Made by a program: the position numbers and the translations under genes. The notes beneath the pieces are model-generated. The model worked only from the letters and a program-made list of their open reading frames with translations. It made no database searches and had not been told where the DNA came from. Positions 43,701-51,009 of a stretch of 64,000 nucleotides of DNA are shown one piece after another. Location of the stretch: contig NZ_BCUX01000001.1 of assembly GCF_001591445.1 (NCBI RefSeq), forward strand, positions 46,426 through 110,425, in the 5' to 3' direction. Each line of letters begins with the position of its first letter. Position 1 is the first letter of the stretch. Origin of the DNA: Neobacillus drentensis NBRC 102427. Lineage in GTDB: Bacteria > Bacillota > Bacilli > Bacillales > Cytobacillaceae.

Positions 43701-43842
43701 TGGCATCAAAAATCGTTGTTTTCCCGGAACCGGTTTTACCAGAAATAACAAACATTGTCCGATTCCCTAGGGCGGTAAAATCAATTTCTTCATTTCCTGC
43801 ATAAGGACCGAAAGCTTGCATCGTCAGTTTTAAAGGTTTCAT
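40705..43842 (-). CDS. sbcC: Exonuclease SbcC (Rad50-like SMC ATPase)
   Basis: This 1045-aa protein, with SbcD, forms a nuclease that cleaves DNA hairpins and blocked ends. Walker A SGKTGSGKTTIFD is near residue 35. Two long Glu/Lys/Gln-rich coiled coils flank a zinc hook CPVCGSEHH near residue 525. The signature LSGGESFKASLSLALG and Walker B TMFIDEGFGTLD are near the C-terminus. The start overlaps the sbcD stop (ATGA), with GAGGGA upstream. The gene ends next to a tandem repeat array. Confidence 0.95.
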   Translation of the reverse strand: MKPLKLTMQAFGPYAGNEEIDFTALGNRTMFVISGKTGSGKTTIFDAISYAIYGKASGEDRNGPELRSQFAKDELLTEVSLDFSLRNKAYSITRSPQQLKKKEKGDGYTQLGAKAELYMWAENGEKKLLASKINDVEEKIKEIMLIDANQFRQILMIPQGEFRKLLTSDSKDKELILQRLFHTQLYKMVEDKLKEEATELKRTVEDQVQSRNEAIRRIQAVTNEELRGYLDADSVNDTIIMPLLKAEIAGMGEVLEQLNIQLKEKVQEQDKLKGQLFEAEAILKQLQTKEELKGQKARLVSQEEVFIEKEQQVERAQKAALLAKQEELCHRLKRELDQHEANLKSIQLEIEKWTGLLKKHEQQLQLELEREDERQAALDEVNSLINMKEDVYSFAALLKETKNKDAELKAAKEKYTQSEQLIEQLGTQIGFLNQQKEEIEKGKLTYLENEGRIEKLNAELDRYEKFETLLGRRQKAEQTLKTTTARYENTTARFTDARAMVENLERKWMHGQAAILAAKLQSGEACPVCGSEHHPSPAIQHDDSIPTEEEMKAAKAQAAKWEKDKSADEAQFYQIQSLVAAQREAVTEILQEISMVRPDFTESDLPHAKLDAATAKIQLVQNQEKLAAQIKQLDQIRLDLEKRESEKINLQNTIHQVSAQVNELTAQFTEKKTNLSRMMKVIPENLRSEAEYEKALASSRNRRETLIKQLEEAQKQLQMVNEKLSNEKARLLDAEKHFASKQQELETEREIFINKLTEQGFEKYGLYATSKRTEVEIRNLESEIRSYREELRSVSDRLKELTDLLIDVKTPDVEGLKLELAKASSEIDALNQQITNLFVKKRDNEEIYLRVEGLNEQMKVLEERYKLIGHLYEIAKGQNNFRVTFERYVLAAFLDDILREANGRLRKMTSGRFQLLRKTDRSKGNAQSGLELLVFDQYTGQERHVKTLSGGESFKASLSLALGLADVVQNYAGGVSLETMFIDEGFGTLDPESLDQAIEALMDIQSSGRLVGIISHVPELKERIDVRLEVMADQTGSRTEFMFTN

Positions 43843-44984
43843 TTCAATCCCTCTTCCCTTAACACTTTTTCAATTACCTCGGTCATTGCCTCTTTTTTAT
43901 CAAGCGAAAATTCAGAGGTTGTCATTTCTGAGTAAAATTGTTCAAACAACTCAAGCTCAGACTTTTTCTCACTTCGAATTGCAGCGAAGGATTGTTTTTT
44001 CTTTAAATCGGTTATATCAAGTTTTCGTTCAAGATGGAGGACGTTCGGGTACACTTGCCGTAACTTATTAATCGGGTCAATTAATGCTCCTTCATCAAGG
44101 AGAGTGATTTTTAAATAATCATCGACCGTTTCTTTTTCATAAAAATAAGGATCCAATAATTGTTCAAGCTGCCCTTCTAGTTCACGCATATCATGTTTCG
44201 GTTTAAGCGTTCGATAACGATGGGTAAAGTTCCCTTTATCGTCGATTTCAATAATAGAAATCGACTTTTTTTGTTTTGCTTCCGAGAAAGAATATTTTAA
44301 GAGGGAGCCCGAGTATTTCACCTTGTGATGATTAATGGCATCTGGACTGTGTAAGTGTCCAAGCGCGGTATAGGAAAACGGTTCGAACAATTCAGCCCCA
44401 ACACAGCCGGAACCGCCTACTGATAAGACACGTTCAGAATCGGACGTTTGCCCTCCTAATACAAAGGCATGTCCAACTAAAATATTGGGCTCGTTAGGAT
44501 TAAGATTTTCCTCCATTTTGCCAATAAGAGCTTTCATCGCTTCTTGATGGGAATGGATCGAATCATCCCCAAGAAGTTGTCGGACCACTCCGGGCTCTGC
44601 ATAAGGAACTAGATAGAAGTTTACTCCGTTTATTCGCACAGGAGTGAAGCTGTTTGATAATTTTCCCGAAAGATAAAATTGACTGTGCTTATACCAGGAG
44701 CTCCCGAATGAAAGTCGCTCGGCACTATCGTGGTTTCCAGCAATCGCGACTACAGGTGTCTTTAATTCAACATTAATTTTAAAAAGCATTTCATCAAGTA
44801 ATTCCACAGCATCAGTAGGAGGTACCGAGCGATCATACAAGTCCCCTGCAATGACTACTGCATCCGGCTTTTCTTCTGCGACGATGTCCACAAATTGCTC
44901 AAGGACTTCGCGCTGATTTTCTGTCATATAGACTCCATGGACTAATTTACCTAAATGCCAATCAGCTGTATGGATAAATTTCAT
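43839..44984 (-). CDS. sbcD: Exonuclease subunit SbcD (Mre11-like)
   Basis: This 381-aa metallophosphoesterase subunit has Mn-binding motifs in order: HTADWHLGK, AGDLYDRSVP, AIAGNHDSAE, VGHAFVLGG and LGHLHSPD. A C-terminal capping region contacts SbcC. The ATG follows GGGGTGAGC. It is first in the sbcDC operon. Confidence 0.95.
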   Translation of the reverse strand: MKFIHTADWHLGKLVHGVYMTENQREVLEQFVDIVAEEKPDAVVIAGDLYDRSVPPTDAVELLDEMLFKINVELKTPVVAIAGNHDSAERLSFGSSWYKHSQFYLSGKLSNSFTPVRINGVNFYLVPYAEPGVVRQLLGDDSIHSHQEAMKALIGKMEENLNPNEPNILVGHAFVLGGQTSDSERVLSVGGSGCVGAELFEPFSYTALGHLHSPDAINHHKVKYSGSLLKYSFSEAKQKKSISIIEIDDKGNFTHRYRTLKPKHDMRELEGQLEQLLDPYFYEKETVDDYLKITLLDEGALIDPINKLRQVYPNVLHLERKLDITDLKKKQSFAAIRSEKKSELELFEQFYSEMTTSEFSLDKKEAMTEVIEKVLREEGLK

Positions 44985-45136
44985 CTGCTCACCCCAATAA
45001 TTTTATTCTGCTTTGTTTCCAATACTACTATTATAGCAAAATACAAAAAAGAATGAGCTTGGAAATGCTAGCAGATTACTGGAATAATGGTTATTTATAC
45101 TAAGGAGGAGATTTGAAAAGCCTTTTAACTATAAAA

Positions 45137-45164
45137 AACAGCCCGGAACCATGTCCGGGCTGTT
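45137..45164 (-). terminator. Terminator after cold-shock gene
   Basis: Perfect stem AACAGCCCGGA/TCCGGGCTGTT with a six-base loop, then TTTTTTAT on the minus strand. Confidence 0.88.
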
Positions 45165-45180
45165 ATAATAGATTACAATA

Positions 45181-45381
45181 TTATTTTTTAGTTACGTTAG
45201 CAGCTTGTGGTCCACGAGCTCCTTCAACTACTTCGAAAGATACTTCTTGACCTTCTTCTAAAGTTTTGAAACCTTCTGTTTGGATTGCAGAATAATGAAC
45301 GAATACGTCGTTACCATCCTCAGCTTCGATGAATCCAAAACCTTTTTCTGAGTTAAACCATTTTACTTTACCGTTTTTCAT
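45181..45381 (-). CDS. Cold-shock protein, CspA/CspB family
   Basis: This 66-aa single OB-fold RNA chaperone has RNP1 KGFGFIE and RNP2 VFVHYSAI. It melts mRNA structure and supports growth after cold shock and in stationary phase. The ATG at 45381 follows AGGAGG; the frame is open further upstream, but that is the long leader. Bacillus genomes have several csp genes, so the paralogue (cspB, cspC or cspD) is not assigned. Confidence 0.94.
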   Translation of the reverse strand: MKNGKVKWFNSEKGFGFIEAEDGNDVFVHYSAIQTEGFKTLEEGQEVSFEVVEGARGPQAANVTKK

Positions 45382-45567
45382 GAAAAAAAATCCTCCTATT
45401 GGCTTATACACGTAAGCCATGTGTAAATTCACCAAATTACAACGTGATAGCTTTACCTTCATTTCCTCATCCAAACATCGGTTAAAACTTTGAACAAGCT
45501 TGTAATATAAATCTAATCTCGTGCAACGGCTGATTAAATTTTAGCATTCTATCAGTCTAGATGTCAA
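45382..45567 (-). promoter_or_regulatory. csp promoter and long 5' leader
   Basis: Minus strand TTGACA (45562-45567), 18-base spacer, TAAAAT (45538-45543), giving a leader of about 150 nt. Long leaders are typical of cold-shock mRNAs. A hairpin GGCTTA/TAAGCC (45401-45418) lies just before the ribosome-binding site. The rest of the gap to 45705 holds no feature. Confidence 0.6.
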
Positions 45568-45705
45568 TAATAGACAACCCAAGAAAAACCTTCATAAATC
45601 TACAATTCTAGCTTATTTTCAAGGTATTTTCGACTTAAATCGACAACCTCTCAACGGGACACTTCTATTTAAAAAAGCGAACTGATTTTAGTGAAGTTAA
45701 ATCGT

Positions 45706-47523
45706 CTACTTGCTATTTTCAACCTTACTTTGTTGGGAAGTTGGGGGAACAGCCCTATTACGGTCAATTTTCCCAATCCGGCACTTGATTCCTTTAATGA
45801 TGTCCTTCACAAGTAATTCCAAACCAATATATGTTAACGATGGGAAATCCGCAAATAGCTTTTTCACCTCCCACTTCAGTTCATTCTTCCCGCAAATACT
45901 ATGTCGATTAATTTTGTCAACTTCTTCCTTTATTTTCGCCATTTCAAGTTTTTGTTTGTCGGCAGGAAGGAGTATGATTTCGTCTAAACGCTTAAGGAAT
46001 TCAACAGATTTTGCAATTTTAATCGCAACTTCATCGTGAACTTCTTTGGTAATGATCCCATTTCTGTATTTAAATTCACTTAATTTTAACGCTGAATCAT
46101 AGGTAGCTCTGACAATGTCTTCTCTCGTCATTTTGTTGGTTTCATAACTTAACATGTTTTTCCATGAGGGTTGTTTCATTGCCTCGCGGAAGTCTTCAAG
46201 TTTTTGGCAGAACTTTTTATAACCATATTTTTCTGGATTTTCAAATGCTGGGCTGCCTGGGTCAAGAAAAGGAGAAAGTGGTGCGACGAAGTACGAAATT
46301 TGCTGACTTTCACCGCACTGTTTGTGAATAATTTCACAAAAATCGACATTACGCATCGCACTGTCATAATCTTGATTAGGTATCCCCGTCATGAAGAACA
46401 AATCAATTTTTGCGCAGCCATGTTTTAGTGCAAATTGGAGCATTTCGATGACCTTTGCATTCGTGCATGGAAGTTTCCCATTATATTTTCGAATATCTTC
46501 ATCAGCCGATTCAAGCGTAAGCTCAATACTATATTTAGGCATCGCTTTGTTTAAGCGCCTGAAAAATTCCTCATCAGCATAATTGAATAACTCAAAGACT
46601 ATTTCATTTTTTAAATTCATTTTTTCTAAGCCACTCAGGAATTCATCGACGTACTCTTTGCCACCTTGTCTAATATCGTTCAATAAGAAGATTGGGGCAC
46701 GGGTGAATCTTTGAATCAATGCAATATCCTCAAGCATTTTTTTCGGTGACCGCATGACAAGTTTTTTTCGATTACAATTGAGCTCATAGGCGTCCTTGGA
46801 ACCACCACAAATCAGACAATTATAAGTGCACCCTTTGGAAGTTAGAATGGCTGTGTTTGGATACTGCAGCCAACCCTTATAGGGTAAGGGATCCAAGAGA
46901 TTAAAATACTTAAAGACAGACCTAATAATATAACGGTAACCAGGTAGATTAAATTCATCAAGACTATCAGGAACATACGACATTTCATTATAATAACGAT
47001 CATTTCCTTTTTTCCAAGTAAGATTGGGAATATCAAAAAGGCTGTCCTCTTCTCTTTTCTCTAACTTGTTGAGAAGCATTAGAATTAATTTCTCGGTTGT
47101 ATCACCGCGCATAACGAAATCAATACAAGGGTACTCTATCAACTCCTTATGAAAGTATGTGCTGGATAGTCCCCCAAACATAACTGGCGTATCAGGGTGA
47201 TATTTCTTGATAATTTTTGCCAGCTCCACACTGCCATGTGCATGCGGAAGCCAATGAAGATCGATTCCAAATGCTTTTGTCTTAATTTTTCTGATTTTCT
47301 TTTCGACATCAAAATTTGGATTTAGAAGCATCCGATTGGCTATATTAATGATCTTTACTTTTAGCCCATAACGCTCAAGATAGTCTCCAATACTCGTTAA
47401 CCCGATGGGGTACATTTCAAAAACGGGAGAGGATGGAACAACATCACTGATTGGACCTGTAAACAGCATCTCTTTACGGAAATCATAAACTGTAGGAGGA
47501 TGCAACAGTACTAAGTCATACAT
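45706..47523 (-). CDS. B12-binding domain/radical SAM protein (TIGR04190-like)
   Basis: This 605-aa protein begins with a cobalamin-binding-type Rossmann domain (residues 1-180: LHPPTVYDFR, PIGLTSIGDYLERYG, MFGGLSSTYF, FVMRGDTTE). The radical SAM core follows with the cluster motif CTYNCLIC near residue 234, then an about 200-residue C-terminal region. Such proteins methylate or rearrange unactivated carbons. The B12 His loop (DxHxxG) is not evident, so cobalamin may bind base-off or not at all. The gene is isolated, with no pathway neighbours, and the substrate is unknown. Confidence 0.82.
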   Translation of the reverse strand: MYDLVLLHPPTVYDFRKEMLFTGPISDVVPSSPVFEMYPIGLTSIGDYLERYGLKVKIINIANRMLLNPNFDVEKKIRKIKTKAFGIDLHWLPHAHGSVELAKIIKKYHPDTPVMFGGLSSTYFHKELIEYPCIDFVMRGDTTEKLILMLLNKLEKREEDSLFDIPNLTWKKGNDRYYNEMSYVPDSLDEFNLPGYRYIIRSVFKYFNLLDPLPYKGWLQYPNTAILTSKGCTYNCLICGGSKDAYELNCNRKKLVMRSPKKMLEDIALIQRFTRAPIFLLNDIRQGGKEYVDEFLSGLEKMNLKNEIVFELFNYADEEFFRRLNKAMPKYSIELTLESADEDIRKYNGKLPCTNAKVIEMLQFALKHGCAKIDLFFMTGIPNQDYDSAMRNVDFCEIIHKQCGESQQISYFVAPLSPFLDPGSPAFENPEKYGYKKFCQKLEDFREAMKQPSWKNMLSYETNKMTREDIVRATYDSALKLSEFKYRNGIITKEVHDEVAIKIAKSVEFLKRLDEIILLPADKQKLEMAKIKEEVDKINRHSICGKNELKWEVKKLFADFPSLTYIGLELLVKDIIKGIKCRIGKIDRNRAVPPTSQQSKVENSK

Positions 47524-47668
47524 AGTAAACCGCCTTCCTATATTCCTATAGATTCATTCACTTTAATAGTAATACAAAGTATCGTGGGAAAGTTGGTTTA
47601 AATATTACAAAATATCGAGAGTTACCAAAAAATAACATATCCTCTTTTTCACTATTAGTATAGAAAAA

Positions 47669-47696
47669 ATACCGAAGAAAATTAATTCTTCGGTAT
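47669..47696 (-). terminator. Terminator overlapping the arsR stop
   Basis: ATACCGAAGAA/TTCTTCGGTAT stem, followed on the minus strand by TTTTTTC. The arsR stop codon lies within it. Confidence 0.8.
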
Positions 47697-48044
47697 CGCT
47701 AGATCTTCCTCATCTTCTTTAAACTTATCGAGAATCGTGATTGTATCAACGAGATGATTGTTAAAGATTTGCCTCGCAACGGCTAATAATTCAAAAATCA
47801 TCGGGTCTTTCAATGTATAAATGACTTTGTTTCCTTCTTTCGTACCGGAAACAATATTCTTCGCTCTTAGGATTGTTAATTGCTGTGAAACAGCTGAACC
47901 TTCACTGCCAACAAGGGTTTGAATTTCGTTTACATTTTTATCCCCTTCAGCAAGAAGTTCTAAAATGCGGATTCTCAAGGGATGTGCCAGTGCTTTGAAA
48001 AATTCCGCTTTAAACCGTTGCATTTCAAGATTCAAATTGTCCAC
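47682..48044 (-). CDS. ArsR family transcriptional regulator without cysteines
   Basis: This 120-aa winged helix has recognition text NVNEIQTLVGSEGSAVSQQLTILRAKNIV and wing GTKEGNKVIYTL. It has no Cys at all, which rules out thiol metal sensing of the ArsR/CadC type. It follows the SulP gene by 12 bp, so they are cotranscribed and it likely represses the operon. A candidate operator lies upstream of the SulP gene. Confidence 0.87.
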   Translation of the reverse strand: MDNLNLEMQRFKAEFFKALAHPLRIRILELLAEGDKNVNEIQTLVGSEGSAVSQQLTILRAKNIVSGTKEGNKVIYTLKDPMIFELLAVARQIFNNHLVDTITILDKFKEDEEDLAIPKN

Positions 48045-48056
48045 TCCTATACTTTA

Positions 48057-49805
48057 TTAGAAAGTAGCAGTAAGTTTTGCTCTGCTTCCCTCTACTGCCT
48101 CCATGGCAGATAGCTTTTTACACTCTCTAAATGCGTAATGCTTACAGCCAAGGCATTTATTTTTGTTAATATGCTCAAGGGCATATTGAAGGGCTTCTCC
48201 TGTGTGTTCAAAAAAATGCTCTTCACCAATAATTGAATATAAACCAGTCTTTTTCAAGACATTTTCCGGTTGCTGATTTAAACCCGATATCATCACTATA
48301 CCATTTTTTGAAAAGTGACGAACGATACTTGATAAAGTTGCTTCTCCCGTCGTATCCATTAACGGAACCTTACTCATACGCAACAAGAGGATATTTGGTC
48401 GATAATTAATGGTGCTCATGATTGTTTTTTCAAACGTTTCAGCGGCGCCGAAAAATAACGGCCCCTCTACATTAAAAATACTTATTTGCGGGCAGTCATG
48501 TGTATCTGAAACGATTCCTGTCTCTACCTTTTCATGTTTATGTTTTCGATTTGGTAAAGCTTTAGCCGTTACCATAACATCACTCATTCTTTTCGCAAAA
48601 AGAATCGCAGACATAACTAAGCCTACCTCAACTGCCATCGTCAAATTGACAAAAACGGTTAATAAAAACGTAACGGTTAGGACAAGAGAATCTGTCGATT
48701 TTGTTTTAAAAATATGTGAAAATACTTTTCGCTCACTCATATTCCAAGCAACGACCATCAAAATTGGGGCCATACTTGCTAATGGAATAAATGAGGCATA
48801 CGGTGCAAAAAATAACAAAACGAACAAAACAACAATTCCATGGATAATTCCAGAAAACGGCGAAATCGCTCCATTTTTAATATTTGTTGCAGTCCGAGCA
48901 ATCGCACCTGTAGCAGGAATTCCCCCAAACAATGGGGTAATCATATTGGCAATTCCCTGCCCAATCAACTCTTTATTGCTGTTGTGCCTGCTATTGGTCA
49001 TTCCATCGGCCACAACCGCTGATAACAATGATTCTATACCGCCTAGCATGGCAATGATAAATGCAGGTTTTATAAGCCTGACTATCATTTCTAAGTTCAT
49101 ACTAGGAATATGAAGCTCGGGTAACGTACTTGGGATTTGACCATAGGCTGTTCCAATTGTCGCAATTTGACTTGGATAAAACAATGTTGCAATAACAGAG
49201 GAAACCACTAAGCCAATCAGCGGACCTGGTACTTTTGGTGCAATTTTTGGAGTAACGATAACGGTTACTAAACAAATACCTGCTGTTAGAATACTAAAAA
49301 TATTAATGGTATCTAAATGAACAAAGATTTCTTGAACATTTTTTATAAATTCCTCGTGTTTCTTTATTCCTACTAAACCTAAGAAACTAGCAACTTGACC
49401 AATAAAAATCGTCACCGCTATCCCTGTTGTGAACCCAATGGTTACTGGTCTAGGAATATATTTAATCAGTGATCCAAGTTTAAATACACCCATTAATAAC
49501 AAAATGATACCGGCCATAAATCCGGCGATGAGGAGATTCTCATAGCCGTAGGTCATTACAATACCAAATAAAATGGGAATAAACGCGCCTGTTGGGCCGC
49601 CAATTTGATACTTCGATCCACCAAATAAAGAGATAAGAATCCCTGCAACAATCGTCGTATAGATTCCATACTCCGGCTTCACTCCTGAAGCAATAGCAAA
49701 AGCCATCCCAAGTGGAATTGCGATTACCCCGACAATCAATCCTGAAAGGAGATCCTTTGGTACACTCCTTAAAGAATAATTATGGAATCTTTTGTCAATA
49801 AACAT
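48057..49805 (-). CDS. SulP family anion transporter with STAS domain and Cys-rich tail
   Basis: This 582-aa SLC26/SulP transporter has about 12-14 helices (residues 10-400), starting with DLLSGLIVGVIAIPLGMAFAIASG. A cytoplasmic STAS domain follows (FNVEGPLFFGAAETFEK, SKVPLMDTTGEATL). After the STAS domain comes a tail with CLGCKHYAFREC, a possible metal- or cluster-binding knot unusual for SulP. Substrates of the family are sulfate, bicarbonate or other anions. AAGGGTTGAT precedes the ATG. Confidence 0.9.
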   Translation of the reverse strand: MFIDKRFHNYSLRSVPKDLLSGLIVGVIAIPLGMAFAIASGVKPEYGIYTTIVAGILISLFGGSKYQIGGPTGAFIPILFGIVMTYGYENLLIAGFMAGIILLLMGVFKLGSLIKYIPRPVTIGFTTGIAVTIFIGQVASFLGLVGIKKHEEFIKNVQEIFVHLDTINIFSILTAGICLVTVIVTPKIAPKVPGPLIGLVVSSVIATLFYPSQIATIGTAYGQIPSTLPELHIPSMNLEMIVRLIKPAFIIAMLGGIESLLSAVVADGMTNSRHNSNKELIGQGIANMITPLFGGIPATGAIARTATNIKNGAISPFSGIIHGIVVLFVLLFFAPYASFIPLASMAPILMVVAWNMSERKVFSHIFKTKSTDSLVLTVTFLLTVFVNLTMAVEVGLVMSAILFAKRMSDVMVTAKALPNRKHKHEKVETGIVSDTHDCPQISIFNVEGPLFFGAAETFEKTIMSTINYRPNILLLRMSKVPLMDTTGEATLSSIVRHFSKNGIVMISGLNQQPENVLKKTGLYSIIGEEHFFEHTGEALQYALEHINKNKCLGCKHYAFRECKKLSAMEAVEGSRAKLTATF

Positions 49806-49846
49806 ATCAACCCTTCTTATCTTCTTATTTTTGTATATCTGATTAT

Positions 49847-49866
49847 TTGAATATATGGTAATTCAA
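49847..49866 (-). promoter_or_regulatory. Candidate ArsR operator upstream of SulP gene
   Basis: TTGAAT-N8-ATTCAA inverted repeat, 41 bp before the start codon; spacing is typical of ArsR-family operators. Confidence 0.45.
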
Positions 49867-49922
49867 TTCATAAAGCAAGTATTTTGTTTTTAAAAAATAG
49901 AATTTAATTTTAACAAAATTAC

Positions 49923-49951
49923 TTGTTAGTTCAGTGCGACCATGTTACAAT
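49923..49951 (+). promoter_or_regulatory. Promoter of predicted small RNA
   Basis: -35 TTGTTA (49923-49928), 17-base spacer, -10 TACAAT (49946-49951). Confidence 0.65.
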
Positions 49952-49957
49952 AGCTAA

Positions 49958-50067
49958 GCGATGAGCTGAGTTGTGTAAGTCGAGAAACATTCCTTTTTGG
50001 AGCACATGTGGAGTGTGGTTTTTCGCCTCAATACGCAAAAGACGTCTGTGTAAACAGGCGTCTTTTT
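49958..50067 (+). ncRNA. Candidate small RNA of about 110 nt, unclassified
   Basis: It lies between a well-spaced sigma-A promoter and a strong intrinsic terminator (50037-50066), with no open reading frame. A central stem pairs CGAGAAAC-ATTCC with GGAGTG-TGGTTTTTCG. It ends 84 bp before the AIM24 gene, which has its own AT-rich promoter, so it could be an independent sRNA or an attenuated leader. It was not recognised as any family I know. Confidence 0.55.
50037..50066 (+). terminator. Intrinsic terminator of the predicted small RNA
   Basis: AAAAGACGTCTG pairs with CAGGCGTCTTTT (offset bulge), then TTATTTTTT. Confidence 0.85.
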
Positions 50068-50150
50068 ATTTTTTTAAAAAATTGGCACTTTTTACCTAAG
50101 TTTTTTATAATATATATAGGTTTGCATTTTTAAAAAGTGGAGGGAAACAT

Positions 50151-50945
50151 ATGAATAACCATGAAATTGACTACAAGATCTATGGGGATGACATGCAGTT
50201 TGTCGAAATAGAGCTTGATCCACAAGAAACGGTTGTTGCTGAAGCAGGAAGTTTTATGATGATGGAAGATGACATACATATGGAGACTATTTTTGGCGAT
50301 GGTAGCGGTGCTAGTGCTGGAAGCGGCCTGATGGGTAAGCTGTTTAGCGCCGGTAAACGGGTGCTTACCGGTGAAAGCTTATTCATGACCGCCTTCACCA
50401 ATAGCGGCATGGGCAAGAAACGGGTGTCATTCGCTTCCCCTTACCCTGGTAAGATTATCCCAATGGACTTAAGCGAATATGGCGGAAAAATCATTTGTCA
50501 AAAGGATGCCTTCCTTGCGGCAGCTAAGGGAGTACAGGTTGGAATTGAATTTCAGCGAAAAATTGGTGCGGGCTTCTTCGGCGGCGAAGGGTTTATCATG
50601 CAAAAGCTGGAAGGCGACGGGCTTGCTTTTGTTCATGCGGGCGGAACGATTATTAAAAAGGACCTTTTACCCGGCCAATCCTTACGAGTGGATACCGGCT
50701 GTTTAGTGGCGATGACCAGCAGTGTTAACTATGATATTGAATTTGTAAAAGGCGTTAAAACGGCATTGTTTGGCGGGGAAGGCTTGTTCTTTGCTACTCT
50801 TCGTGGTCCCGGTTCCGTTTGGATTCAATCATTGCCATTTAGCCGTCTAGCAAGCCGTGTATTTGCTGCAGCACCTTCTCGCGGCGGAGCGAAAGACGAA
50901 GGTAGCATCGCCCGAGGAATTTTTGATATGTTTAATGGTGACTGA
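50151..50945 (+). CDS. AIM24/TIGR00266 family protein
   Basis: This 264-aa beta-rich protein of the AIM24 (TIGR00266) family has conserved text [21 protein letters not shown] near the start, [21 protein letters not shown], and [22 protein letters not shown] near the end. The biochemical role in bacteria is unknown; the mitochondrial relative Aim24 affects inner-membrane organisation. GGAGGG precedes the ATG. Monocistronic. Confidence 0.9.
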   Translation: MNNHEIDYKIYGDDMQFVEIELDPQETVVAEAGSFMMMEDDIHMETIFGDGSGASAGSGLMGKLFSAGKRVLTGESLFMTAFTNSGMGKKRVSFASPYPGKIIPMDLSEYGGKIICQKDAFLAAAKGVQVGIEFQRKIGAGFFGGEGFIMQKLEGDGLAFVHAGGTIIKKDLLPGQSLRVDTGCLVAMTSSVNYDIEFVKGVKTALFGGEGLFFATLRGPGSVWIQSLPFSRLASRVFAAAPSRGGAKDEGSIARGIFDMFNGD

Positions 50946-50974
50946 TTTGTTGGTTTTATTAAATTCTGTAGAGT

Positions 50975-51006
50975 AAAAGACGATTCGTGCGACCGAATCG
51001 TCTTTT
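50975..51006. terminator. Bidirectional terminator between AIM24 and DUF4173 genes
   Basis: Perfect stem AAAAGACGATTCG/CGAATCGTCTTTT with a six-base loop. Confidence 0.88.
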
Positions 51007-51009
51007 TTA

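Noticed and set aside
45103..45250. Rightward TTG-started frame after AAGGAGGAGAT
   Set aside because: The ribosome-binding site looks good, but the frame runs through the csp terminator and antisense into the csp gene, with no sign of a protein.
45382..45474. N-terminal extension of the cold-shock protein
   Set aside because: The cold-shock fold begins at 45381 directly after AGGAGG; the upstream codons are leader RNA.
48409..49113. Rightward 234-codon frame inside the SulP gene
   Set aside because: It is an antisense shadow of a transporter with clear family motifs.
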